Below, in pieces: positions 17,606 to 26,904 of a DNA stretch of 64,000 bases. Position 1 is the stretch's first letter, and each line of letters begins with the position of its first letter. The notes under the pieces are model-generated. The model searched no databases and was not told where the DNA came from. It was given only the letters and a program-made list of their open reading frames with translations. Origin of the DNA: Gammaproteobacteria bacterium (GTDB lineage Bacteria > Pseudomonadota > Gammaproteobacteria > Pseudomonadales > Azotimanducaceae); NCBI GenBank assembly GCA_009840545.1, contig VXNM01000008.1, positions 316,339-380,338 on the forward strand, given 5' to 3'. The translations under genes and the position numbers were made by a program.

Positions 17606-20600
17606 CTATGGATTCTGTAGAATTTCGACCGAATCCCGTAATAGCCATCGAACCGCATCGGCGTAAACAAAAGAGCCATCCGATGCACTGGAAACTTCAA
17701 CACCGACAATTCCCTTCGATAAATTGAAAGTTCCAATGTCGTTCCAGCCCATCGTTCCAAGGGATGCATCGAAAGAAATTGGTTCCTCGTTGCCCTCTTG
17801 GATCACTCGAAGCTTATAGGTGCCTTGCCTGCCAAAGGGCTGAGCGCTAGCAATATTGCCGATTGTGTACATCGTGTACATGTTCTCTTGGCTCTCCGCA
17901 AATCTAGGTTCTACTGGCAGGTGATACTGGAGTCTCCATGACCCGGGAACCTCAAGATCAGCTTCAAATCTTGCCCAATTTTCCTCCTCTGTCTTAACCG
18001 CAACAACAGAGGTCCGACGATAGCGGCCATGCGCACCAGAAAAATCCGTTCGCGACCAAATCTGTGGAGCATCAGCATGAACGTCATATCTGGGGATACC
18101 TTCGTCCATGGCATGTTGGTTCTTGGACCCGGATCGAAATAGGTTGACAAAACGAAATCCTGCAGGATTTGCAGATTCGTTCTCCACATTGAAATCTCGG
18201 TCCAAGTCGTCGACTACCACTTGATAGGCGAACTCTTGAGAGCTCCCATCTGTCGGTTGAGATCGAGAGTCTCGGTCGGCAGTGTTTTGCTCAGAGATAG
18301 GTTCCGGCAATTGAACGTCCCAGGTGTATCGGTTGTGGGACAGAAAAGGCTGAATCTGAAGGTATTCGGGTCTGGTAGGTGACTCGAGAACCAAGCGGAC
18401 GCTGGAATTTGCATCAACGTACATTGACTCCGAGATAGTAGTGGGGAATAACATCCAGTATTGACCCTGACTCCAAGTTTGCTGAAGTCTTGCGGTCACG
18501 ACGCCTGGAACTAGCTCGTTGTTGCGAACCACAATATTCGTAACAAAATTAGGTGTTCCCTCGTCGTCAGTTCCTTCAATCACCTCAAACTCGTCAACAA
18601 CGAACCCAGGAAGGCCGGAATCGGTGATCCAATCCTCCAGACATTTCAACACAGGCAATTCAAGCTCCACAGCAAGATCATTGATGTCTTCAATGGAATA
18701 TGTTCCGCCAATGAATTTTGTTCGTAGCGCACTCAGAAACCTACCTGTGTCCTCCATTCCAAGTGCTCTGCTGAGCATTGTTGCAATGAATAGTCCCTTG
18801 ACGTTCAGAAGTTTCCAATCTGAATGGGGGTCACGATGAGTTCCCAATTCAACCAATGGAAGTGACAATGCCTCCCAACCGGCATGTTGTGTCTCATAGA
18901 TTTGTTCCACAAAGTATGCAAGCAGGTCGTTGTTGTAATTTGAAACGAGCAGCATATTGCGATTCTCTAATCGCTCAGTCAATCGTTGACTGTTGACGTT
19001 GAGTGCGGTGAAATCAGGCCGATGGGACCACATTAGGGGTTCGCTCGTTCCGGTGACCACAGAAGTTGTCAATAAACGAACAATCAAGTCGAGAGCAAGA
19101 GCTCCCCGTCCCGTGGGCTGGGACTGAAAGGTAGAAAAGTTACGCCACAATTGCTCTTGAAAGCTTGCCCCAAAGGAGTCGCTATCGAGGAATAACTGGA
19201 AGTAGCGCATTGTCAGTGTTGGAACATTCTCCAACTGCATGCTCAGAACACCATACCGTCTCCAAAACGACTCAAATCTAGCGGCAGGGAGTGTCCATTC
19301 CCGAAACATAAGCACTCCGGGCGACGACAGCTTGCTGTCATGCGGCCAAACACCTGCGTAGCCGCGTAGGGTGCTAGGAATTTCAACCATAGAAAATCGT
19401 CGATAGGGATAGTCCAGACCTACTTCCCTTGCCTTCTTCAACCAAGGTGAAACAAGATCCACAATTCCCGATGTGTATTGAGCGGCATAGGAGAGAGATG
19501 TAGCGTGTTGCTTGTGAAGTAACAACTCCAGTTCAATTCCTTCAAGCTGCATCGTATATCTAGCAAAGTCTGAAGCAATGAGTGCAAAATTTGGAATTGG
19601 AACGGAAGGTGCAATTCGAAAGAAAGCGAATTCCTTGTTTTCGTTCGACTTAATGAATTGCCTATCTGGTGCGGCGAACGTCCAATCCTTCGGAATGGAA
19701 ACCATAAGGTCTACCGCAAAGTAATCCTTGTATCGCGATTCCAAGTCGTTCCCGCCAAAATTCGCCCCTGCGATCGGCAACCACCGGATACTGGGCATTA
19801 GCGCAACATAAGAATTCTCGAAGATTGATGCATCTTGGCCAAGTGCGAGAACTGGGGAGCTCTCGCTACTAGCTTGTTGTCGTACGTCAAATTCCTCATC
19901 CAAGTAGGCAAAACGCATCACGGGTCTTCCCGTTGCTTGCAATGCGACTTCAAGCTGAACCCCATGGACTAGAGTCTTGTCGAGCGGAATGCGCAAGATT
20001 CCTTTCTCAAAGGTATAGTCGATGCGTTCTTCGGATTCGAGGGACAGATTAGTTATGGACAAACCCGGATTGAACGAAAACACTAACTCATTCAGCTCTT
20101 CGCCTTTCCGAGCCGAGACCGACAAGTTGAGATCGAGTTCCATGAGGTTACCTGGCTCAATTCGAACATCTCCGCGAACTGCCTCTAAATCAGCGATCGG
20201 TACAGAGTCGAGTTCTCGATGTGCCTGAATCCATGCCATCCTTTCTCGCTGCTGAGTGTCGTTCCACGCCAGCAATCCAACCACAATTGAACAACCAATA
20301 GCCAGAACTAGTAAAGAAGCGCAAACGATGGGGGTTTGTTTTATCTGGTCACGCCTTCTAAAGAAGAACACCGACAATCCAACTACACCTATAGCCAAAA
20401 AAGTGATTGATGAACGGTGAATAAGTGTCGGAATGTAGTCCGCTGCCGCCCCTAACAGTTCCGAAGGCATACTCGGAGTCAAAGGTCCAACACCACTTAA
20501 ATATCCCATGTAGTGAATAGACGTAATCTGCACAAGAATGTAGTGCGTAACCACGATTCCGATTCCAGAGCAGGCAACGATCAAACGATTCTTCAGCGTT

Positions 20601-21127
20601 GAATTTAGAAAGACCACCACAGCAGTCCAGAACAATAGAAGCGGAGCCGCATCACCGAACACATACTTGATCCCATCTTGCAGCGAAGAGACTCCCAAAG
20701 AGAGATTGGAGGCTTGCAAGATGCGCTGTGTTACAAGTAAGAAGGTCACCGACAACGCAAACAAGAAAAGCGAAACAAGGAACACGGAAATTGCTCGACC
20801 CAAAATCAATTGATGGTTTCGCAGGGCGTGCGAGTGAATCGTTTCTTCGATCTCTACCAAGCGATCTCTCGAGAGGCAGTCGCATCCCAGAAGAACGACC
20901 AAGACGCTAAACACCAGAATTGTTGGACCTGCAAGCGTCGACGTGAGGTACTTAATGTCGAACAGATGAGCGGTAACCGACAGGATTGCGCCGGGACCGT
21001 TTACATATCTCAAGAACAGATAGGTGGCTATCATCGAGCCAATCCCGATCGCTAGTGCGACCCAAGTTCTCACCGAACGCAAGAGTTGGCGAAACTCGCA
21101 AACAGCAACAGCCCAGGTCTTGCCCAC
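17606..21127 (-). CDS. Giant fusion paralogue: ABC-2-type membrane domain, M1-like pseudo-peptidase, golvesin-like domain
   Basis: A 1173-residue paralogue of the product of 12832-16275, on the opposite strand and pointing toward it. N-terminal helices (about residues 18-290) include an ABC-2-like loop CDCLSRDRLVEIEETIHSH with LRNHQLILGRAISV. The extracytoplasmic M1-like part (about 310-880) keeps RFAYLDEEFDV, SYVALMPSIRWLP, VEIPSTLRGYAGVW and WITDSGLPGF but again has no HExxH. After an extra segment near 990-1030 that is rich in Gln and Ser, the C-terminus shows the golvesin-like WRLQYHLP, MGWNDIGTFNLSKG and VYADAVRWL. The gene is followed by the secreted nuclease gene. The nearest ATPase gene in the window (4440) belongs to another operon. 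Confidence 0.8.
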   Translation of the reverse strand: MGKTWAVAVCEFRQLLRSVRTWVALAIGIGSMIATYLFLRYVNGPGAILSVTAHLFDIKYLTSTLAGPTILVFSVLVVLLGCDCLSRDRLVEIEETIHSHALRNHQLILGRAISVFLVSLFLFALSVTFLLVTQRILQASNLSLGVSSLQDGIKYVFGDAAPLLLFWTAVVVFLNSTLKNRLIVACSGIGIVVTHYILVQITSIHYMGYLSGVGPLTPSMPSELLGAAADYIPTLIHRSSITFLAIGVVGLSVFFFRRRDQIKQTPIVCASLLVLAIGCSIVVGLLAWNDTQQRERMAWIQAHRELDSVPIADLEAVRGDVRIEPGNLMELDLNLSVSARKGEELNELVFSFNPGLSITNLSLESEERIDYTFEKGILRIPLDKTLVHGVQLEVALQATGRPVMRFAYLDEEFDVRQQASSESSPVLALGQDASIFENSYVALMPSIRWLPIAGANFGGNDLESRYKDYFAVDLMVSIPKDWTFAAPDRQFIKSNENKEFAFFRIAPSVPIPNFALIASDFARYTMQLEGIELELLLHKQHATSLSYAAQYTSGIVDLVSPWLKKAREVGLDYPYRRFSMVEIPSTLRGYAGVWPHDSKLSSPGVLMFREWTLPAARFESFWRRYGVLSMQLENVPTLTMRYFQLFLDSDSFGASFQEQLWRNFSTFQSQPTGRGALALDLIVRLLTTSVVTGTSEPLMWSHRPDFTALNVNSQRLTERLENRNMLLVSNYNNDLLAYFVEQIYETQHAGWEALSLPLVELGTHRDPHSDWKLLNVKGLFIATMLSRALGMEDTGRFLSALRTKFIGGTYSIEDINDLAVELELPVLKCLEDWITDSGLPGFVVDEFEVIEGTDDEGTPNFVTNIVVRNNELVPGVVTARLQQTWSQGQYWMLFPTTISESMYVDANSSVRLVLESPTRPEYLQIQPFLSHNRYTWDVQLPEPISEQNTADRDSRSQPTDGSSQEFAYQVVVDDLDRDFNVENESANPAGFRFVNLFRSGSKNQHAMDEGIPRYDVHADAPQIWSRTDFSGAHGRYRRTSVVAVKTEEENWARFEADLEVPGSWRLQYHLPVEPRFAESQENMYTMYTIGNIASAQPFGRQGTYKLRVIQEGNEEPISFDASLGTMGWNDIGTFNLSKGIVGVEVSSASDGSFVYADAVRWLLRDSVEILQNP

Positions 21128-21753
21128 GCTACAACGTTCTCTTAGTCACCGAAGGAGCGCGATGCTTACACGGATCTATGCAGTCAAAACAATCACTGGT
21201 CAAAATGAACACCTAATTCGATTCGCTTTCGTTACTTCGGGTAGATCGAAGACCAGACGGTACATTCAGGAAAACCTAAGCAATATCGAAGTGCTAATTG
21301 AAACTCTCCGGACTTCGTAACGAGACAACTCAAGCGATAGTGGTTCTTGTTCAGATCTGGAAAGTGAAATGGACTCGGAGCGTACACGATCGTATCGATC
21401 CTGAACACGCAGATGTACAACACGATTTTAGTGGCTCGAGAATTGCATCACATTAGAGCATGACTACTGACATTCACGTGCATTCTTAAGCTATTAGATG
21501 CGGACCCGTAACAAGAGATGCTTCAGTCTGTTTGACAGTTTCAGGTTAGTTGGAGTCCGAGTCTCTGCGCTCATCTCTAACTCGAGCAAACCAATCCTCA
21601 TCGCATTGGAGGGTTGCTGGCAAACGTCTCGGCATTGCTGAACGTGATTGTCCATAGCAATGTTCTAGAATTCCATACGCTAACAAGTCTGTTCGCGTTC
21701 TTGGGTTCCAACAAGACGACGCGAAATCCACAACCGCCGCAAGAGTCCACGAG
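21128..21753. other. 626-base intergenic region
   Basis: Divergent space between the giant fusion gene and ppx/gppA. Several short open frames occur on both strands, none with recognisable sequence or a good ribosome site. No RNA gene is visible. Promoters for both neighbours are expected here but I could not place them. Confidence 0.4.
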
Positions 21754-23271
21754 TTGAAGGAAGAACTACAGCCCGATCTCCCCTACCTGATTAGTGATCC
21801 AGATCAACCCTACGCCGCGTTAGACCTCGGTTCAAATAGTTTTCATCTCTTGGTAGCTTGGGATCGGCCGGGACGACTCCAGGTAATCGATCGTCATCGG
21901 GAAGTGGTCCGGCTAGCATCCGGGTTGGAGCAGACGGGCCGCCTAAACCGAAAGTCGATGGTTGTCGCTCTACGTGCGCTCGAACGCATAGGACAGAGAA
22001 TCCGAAGTCTTCCTCGACACAACGTTCGAGTAGTCGGTACCAATGCACTGCGAACCGCTGGAAATCGAGATGAATTCATTAATGCCGCCGAGAAGTTGCT
22101 TGGACAGCAAGTAGAAGTAATTAGTGGACGTGAAGAAGCCCGTCTAATTTATCTTGGTGCCCTACGGTCGCTTGAGGACGATGCCGACCGAAGGCTAGTG
22201 ATCGACATTGGAGGAGGAAGTACTGAGATTATTTTCGGACACGAACACCACCCTCGCATCATGGAAAGTCTTCGTATGGGCTGTATTTCGATGGCCGATC
22301 GATGGTTTGCCGACGGTAAGATCACAGAGAAACGCATGCAACGTGCGACGACTAACGCTCATCAGGAGATTGAGGTTGTAGAACAGACCTTCCGTTCTCT
22401 CCAATGCGATATTACGGTGGGTACAAGCGGCACGATTCTCGCCACGCAGAACGCAATCTCCGAAACTTCGCCGCTGTCAATCACTCGAGACGCCATTGAC
22501 AAGTTGGAGTCGCTTCTTATCAAGCGAGGACACGTCGACGAGATTCTGGGATTGATCAATAAGGATCGTGCACCGTTGTTTCCTGGAGGACTTGCAATCC
22601 TCAAAGCACTTTTTTCTTCCCTCGAATTGTCCAGTATGCAGGTATCGAACGGCGCACTACGCGAAGGACTGCTACATGACTTGCTCGGAAGAGTTCACAA
22701 CAGAGATATCAGAGAAACGACGGTACAAGACCTGATTGCTCGTTTCAACGTCGAAGTAGCACACGCCCAACGAGTCAGTTCTACTGCACTGTATCTATTG
22801 AATCAAGTTGCAACCGATTGGAGCTTGGAGAATAGCGACAACAGCACCTTGCTTCGATGGGGAGCGGTGCTTCATGAAGTTGGAATGGACGTTTCTCACT
22901 CTTCGTACCACAAGCACGGGGGTTACCTCTTGGAGAATCTTGACATGTCCGGATTTTCCTTGAGAGATCAGTTCATGTTGGCAAGTCTGGTAAGGGGCCA
23001 CCGACGTTCCTATCCTTCGGACATTTCCTGGGAAAACGATGCAATTCACAAATTGACAATCTTGCTTCGACTCGCCGTTGTATTACGACGAAGCCGAACT
23101 GACGAACCTCTGCCTGAATGCAGTCTTCGTGTAATTGATTCGGGATTGGAAATGGGATTGGATCGAAAGTGGCTGAAGAAACATCGACTGACCTTATTGG
23201 ATTTAGAACAGGAGTCAGCATTCCTAGAGTCAGCTCCTTATCAGTTGAGCATAAAGTCCCAGAATTCTTAG
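21754..23271 (+). CDS. Ppx/GppA family exopolyphosphatase / guanosine pentaphosphate phosphohydrolase
   Basis: The 505-residue protein has the ASKHA-type phosphatase signature YAALDLGSNSFHLLVA near 25-40, the second nucleotide/phosphate loop VIDIGGGSTEII near 148-159 and the catalytic Glu region SGREEARLIYLGAL near 124-137. The C-terminal 190 residues form an HD-like helical domain (AHAQRVSSTALYLLN and LLRWGAVLHEVGMDVSHSSYHKHG) as in long Ppx proteins. It would hydrolyse polyphosphate ends or pppGpp. The matching kinase gene ppk1 is at 36.8 kb, not adjacent. No ATG or GTG is available upstream in frame before a stop at 21655, so TTG at 21754 is the best start; its ribosome site is weak. Confidence 0.9.
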   Translation: MKEELQPDLPYLISDPDQPYAALDLGSNSFHLLVAWDRPGRLQVIDRHREVVRLASGLEQTGRLNRKSMVVALRALERIGQRIRSLPRHNVRVVGTNALRTAGNRDEFINAAEKLLGQQVEVISGREEARLIYLGALRSLEDDADRRLVIDIGGGSTEIIFGHEHHPRIMESLRMGCISMADRWFADGKITEKRMQRATTNAHQEIEVVEQTFRSLQCDITVGTSGTILATQNAISETSPLSITRDAIDKLESLLIKRGHVDEILGLINKDRAPLFPGGLAILKALFSSLELSSMQVSNGALREGLLHDLLGRVHNRDIRETTVQDLIARFNVEVAHAQRVSSTALYLLNQVATDWSLENSDNSTLLRWGAVLHEVGMDVSHSSYHKHGGYLLENLDMSGFSLRDQFMLASLVRGHRRSYPSDISWENDAIHKLTILLRLAVVLRRSRTDEPLPECSLRVIDSGLEMGLDRKWLKKHRLTLLDLEQESAFLESAPYQLSIKSQNS

Positions 23272-23486
23272 CTATCGACTTTTGAGCATAGTTAGAGGGT
23301 GGGCAACAGTTTCATCGGAATTCGCTAAGTCTAGCCCTATCTACCCTTCGTTTTTCGAGCGCGGACTGCAGGTTAAGTCAGCGTAGGTCGTACTTGATAG
23401 AAATTGGTCTCGCAATATGAGAATGTGTGCTCTGTGTTACAAATCACTAGTACCATTTTGTACAAGCCCCGAATTGGGACGTCTCT

Positions 23487-24686
23487 ATGGCCCAAGCTGA
23501 AAATCAACAAGCTCAACGTTCCTCCAAGTCCATCCTAGACAGGATTGGAACGGTCACTTTTGATCCGCGGACGAATTTCTTCAGGCCGTACGACAACGAC
23601 GACGAGAACGAAATCTGGCTAAGACAAAGAGCCGTCCTCTTGAGGAATGTGTTCGAGCGCTATCCCAGTCATGATGCCGCTCTCGCGTGCCTAGCTCAAT
23701 TCAGCCACCTCGAATTGGAACAGCCATTCCTTGCAGCAAAGACGAACGATGACCTAGATGAGGAGGAATTCAAGATCACAGGTCTGTACAGACGTTTCGA
23801 CGTAAACAATAGAAAACATCTGTCAGAGTGGCAAAGTGCGGTAGTTCCTATCTATAAACGCCACGATGCACGGGCTGCCAGGATCCTATCAGAGAATCCC
23901 GAACTCGGACTCTCTGAGTGGGCACATCAACGTCTCATTCGAAGCCACGGAATGAAACTGTTGGACAACAAAGGACGAAACATCAAGAAAGTCGTTGGAC
24001 TGATTGATGAGCTCTCCGAAACTATCGAGAGGTATGTGCGCTTCAGACTCAACGAAAACTCTTCCATCGAACCTTTTGAAGGGTACTTCAATATTGGATC
24101 GCTGCAAGCTGGAGATTTTCTGGTTCATGCTGTTCATGCATTAGCGCCCAAAGGCAGAGCCGCTCAACTTGCACTCCTCAACAAAGCAGCCGAGATGTTT
24201 CCAGACAACGAGCAGGTCAAGAGTTGCTCGTACAAGTTCAACTCGTTTGAAGAGACTTTTGAACTGTCGTTCACCGATCTCGTTAGTGGTGCGTCTACCG
24301 ACATTAAGGACTACCGCGGCAAAGTGGTAATCATCGATTTCTGGGCGGTGTGGTGTCAGCCCTGCCTCTCGTTCGTACCTTACTTGAAGAAGGTGGCGTC
24401 TAAGCATCCTGACGATGTCAAAATCATTGGAATCTCTTGCGACGACGCCGGCTTCAGCGATCAAGCTACAGACGAACAACGTAGCAAGCTAGAGTCAATG
24501 GTCGTCGATTGTGCAACCAAACATGGAATGGATTGGCCAATATTTCTTGGAGCCGAGTTTCATCAGAAGTGGTGCATCACCGGAATCCCCACCATCTTTG
24601 TTGTTGATCGTCGAGGTGTTCTGCGTTCTCTCGATGCTCGTGCAACTCTTGCAAAGACGGTGCGTCAATTGCTGAAGGAACAATGA
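23487..24686 (+). CDS. Thioredoxin-fold (TlpA/redoxin-like) protein with long N-terminal helical region
   Basis: A 399-residue protein. Residues about 1-245 are charged and mainly helical with no known domain I can name. Residues about 250-399 are a TlpA/ResA-type redoxin: GKVVIIDFWAVWCQPCLSF with active site WCQPC near 288-292, then IIGISCDDAG and the cis-Pro loop GIPTIFVVDRRG near 367-378. No signal peptide is visible, unusual for TlpA-like proteins, so a cytoplasmic location is likely unless the start is wrong. It precedes the four-gene paralogue array by 224 bases on the same strand; a functional tie is only suggested by position. Confidence 0.83.
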   Translation: MAQAENQQAQRSSKSILDRIGTVTFDPRTNFFRPYDNDDENEIWLRQRAVLLRNVFERYPSHDAALACLAQFSHLELEQPFLAAKTNDDLDEEEFKITGLYRRFDVNNRKHLSEWQSAVVPIYKRHDARAARILSENPELGLSEWAHQRLIRSHGMKLLDNKGRNIKKVVGLIDELSETIERYVRFRLNENSSIEPFEGYFNIGSLQAGDFLVHAVHALAPKGRAAQLALLNKAAEMFPDNEQVKSCSYKFNSFEETFELSFTDLVSGASTDIKDYRGKVVIIDFWAVWCQPCLSFVPYLKKVASKHPDDVKIIGISCDDAGFSDQATDEQRSKLESMVVDCATKHGMDWPIFLGAEFHQKWCITGIPTIFVVDRRGVLRSLDARATLAKTVRQLLKEQ

Positions 24687-24720
24687 GCGAGTCTGCTCCC
24701 AGTTTGACTCTATCCTTGAC

Positions 24721-24751
24721 TGTCTCGCATGAATCCCGTTGCGACGAGACA
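24721..24751 (+). terminator. Stem-loop after the thioredoxin-fold gene
   Basis: TGTCTCG (24721-24727) and CGAGACA (24745-24751) pair perfectly around 17 bases, about 35 bases after the stop codon. No T-run follows, so it is a weak terminator candidate. Confidence 0.28.
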
Positions 24752-24837
24752 AGGCAGATTGAAGTAGATGCAGTTGACGGTTGCAGGCTCTTTGTACGAC
24801 CACAGGCGGCTCACGCCAAAAGTAGATTGATAAAGCA

Positions 24838-24865
24838 TTGACTCGCTACACATCAAGCTTACTAT
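24838..24865 (+). promoter_or_regulatory. Candidate sigma-70 promoter for paralogue array
   Basis: TTGACT at 24838-24843 and TACTAT at 24860-24865 with a 16-base spacer, 45 bases before the first paralogue. The -10-like segment TTACTATTG recurs upstream of the third gene (about 29059-29068), but that copy has no matching -35 box. Confidence 0.33.
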
Positions 24866-24910
24866 TGTCTAGGGACTCCCAACTAGATCCTCACCGTTCA
24901 TGGACTTGAC

Positions 24911-26788
24911 ATGAAGAGAAGTCATACAGCTTTGGCCATTTTCGCCACCATTGTCTTGGCGCTCGGGTCGTTCGCACTTGGCTACTTCATTCAGAGCAAT
25001 GCGAATGGCACACCTGACGGGTCGGCCACGTTCGCAAGACCATCCGAAACAGTAGATGAAGAAGCCGAACACGACCGTAGGCAGGCTCAAGACAAGCAAG
25101 AACAGTTCAGCATCAAAGAACTTAGTGATCCCGCTCGATTCAAAAGTCGAATAGCTCGAACCTTGGCATTAGTTAAGAGTGTTCAGAACTCCAATGCAAG
25201 CGAACTTAGCGGGTTCTTGAATCAGTCCAAGGCGATGCAATCGGGCGATTGGCAAAAAGAAATACAGAACGCAATCATTCAGCGACTAGCCGTGCTCGAC
25301 CCAACCAGTGCATTGGCTGAGGTGTCTGAATTCACCGACGCACGCCAGCAGTCTTTGCTTCCAATTGTTTATCGGGAATGGGCACTGACAAACTTGGAGG
25401 AAGCCATCAGTAATGCACGGAACCTCGACGAAAAATTTAGGCTAAGAGTGATTCGGAGCATTGTGCGTTCTCGAGCTGACTTGCCTCTCGACCAACGAAG
25501 AAGTATTGCACGGAGCTTTGACCAAGAGTGGGTTGCTATCCAACTGTTGAAGCAAGAATCCAATCAAGAGCCAATCAGTGATCCAAGACAGGAACTGAAC
25601 GACTTGCTTAGTCGAAGCTCAAGTACCGCAGAGTCTTGGAGCAATGAACAAAATCAATTTCTAGCTCAAATTCTGATTGTTTGGCTGTCCCAAGAAGGCA
25701 TTGACGCTTTCGAGGAAATCGAAGCATCCCTGCCCGACGCATTCCTCGGAGAAACAGCTCCAGCCTTCTCAGTCATCAACGAATTAGCCGTGAACAATCC
25801 GGAACTAGCGTTGCAGCTGTCCGTTGCCGCCGGATCAGTCGGATTTGGCGGACTTGCTTGGCTAACAGTTCGAAGGTGGGCTGAGTCCGATCCATTAGCG
25901 GCCTTTAATGCCGTTTCGTTACTTGAAGGCCGGTCGCTTAAACGTATGTTGCAGGATCAGGTGCTGGTTTCTTGGGCTGCGCAAAATCCACATGAGTTGC
26001 TTGACGCAACTCACACAATTCCACAAGAATTGCAGTCAATCGCTCAAGAAAAGGCACTGTCCGCATTGGCTGAGTCGTCACCTCAGACAGCATCCAAGCT
26101 ACTTGGCGAGATAGAGAACAAAGATGCTCGTGACCGCACAGCAAAAAACATCGCGTTCTCTTGGGCTCGACTCGATATCGATGGTGTGCTTGAATGGATC
26201 GGGAATGATGAATTAGTCTCTGACCTGCAATCTAGTTTGTACGAGTCTGTGATAACTTCAGTCGTAAGTCTTAATCCACAGCTAGCAGTTAGAAAGGCAC
26301 TCGATCTGCCGACTGATAATGAAGGCGTCGGACCCGAAGGCTCGGCGTTTCGAATCCTTGCCTCATCCGATTTGGATCTGGCAATTAGCTTATTGCCTCA
26401 AGCGAGAAATGGACCAACACGGCTAGCAGCATACGATGCGGTTATCAACAATTTGTTGGACGAGCATAGCGACTTTAGGAAAGCCATGGACTTATTTGTC
26501 GAAGTTGCCAACGAAGAGCCGATATCGGGTTTTAACTCAGCGCTCCATTCACTTGTGTGGGATACGCCGTTGCAATTGTTCGAATCGCTCGACGAGATTC
26601 CGACTGATCATCTGAAGAAACGCGTAGCTGGCGATCTGTTGGTTCATGAATCCAAGGGTTTGTTCTCGGATGATCAGTTGACCCGTTTGCGCGAAGTGAG
26701 CGGAAGGTCGCCTAGACCACCAAGGTCACCTGAGTTGGACGCGGCATTCAAAGAGTTGTCCGAAGCAGTCTTAGAGACATTCGAGTGA
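24911..26788 (+). CDS. Array paralogue A: membrane-anchored helical-repeat protein
   Basis: Unrecognised 625-residue protein. One N-terminal hydrophobic helix (about 7-27), preceded by basic residues, should anchor it with the bulk in the periplasm. A charged, low-complexity linker follows (about 30-65), then a long alpha-helical region with degenerate repeats in which Trp-Ala and Asp-Pro recur: QRLAVLDPTSALAEV, YREWALTNLEEAI, VRRWAESDPLAAFNAVS, SWAAQNPHELLDA, SWARLDIDGVLEWI. This style recalls solenoid scaffold proteins. It has the same length as A' (29111-30988) and is clearly its closest relative in the window; it is more distantly related to B and B'. No catalytic motif seen. It opens the A-B-A'-B' array. 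Confidence 0.85.
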   Translation: MKRSHTALAIFATIVLALGSFALGYFIQSNANGTPDGSATFARPSETVDEEAEHDRRQAQDKQEQFSIKELSDPARFKSRIARTLALVKSVQNSNASELSGFLNQSKAMQSGDWQKEIQNAIIQRLAVLDPTSALAEVSEFTDARQQSLLPIVYREWALTNLEEAISNARNLDEKFRLRVIRSIVRSRADLPLDQRRSIARSFDQEWVAIQLLKQESNQEPISDPRQELNDLLSRSSSTAESWSNEQNQFLAQILIVWLSQEGIDAFEEIEASLPDAFLGETAPAFSVINELAVNNPELALQLSVAAGSVGFGGLAWLTVRRWAESDPLAAFNAVSLLEGRSLKRMLQDQVLVSWAAQNPHELLDATHTIPQELQSIAQEKALSALAESSPQTASKLLGEIENKDARDRTAKNIAFSWARLDIDGVLEWIGNDELVSDLQSSLYESVITSVVSLNPQLAVRKALDLPTDNEGVGPEGSAFRILASSDLDLAISLLPQARNGPTRLAAYDAVINNLLDEHSDFRKAMDLFVEVANEEPISGFNSALHSLVWDTPLQLFESLDEIPTDHLKKRVAGDLLVHESKGLFSDDQLTRLREVSGRSPRPPRSPELDAAFKELSEAVLETFE

Positions 26789-26904
26789 TGCGCGAGAGAC
26801 AAAGAGTCAAGCCGACGACTACAAGATTGGAGAGGAGTCCCGGCAAGTTCTCACGTGTATCAATTCGTCGTAGTACTGGTTGAATTCGTAGAAGTTGTAA
26901 ATCG

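Noticed and set aside
21546-21731. 61-residue leftward frame upstream of ppx/gppA
   Set aside because: No recognisable sequence, no ribosome site; probably chance.
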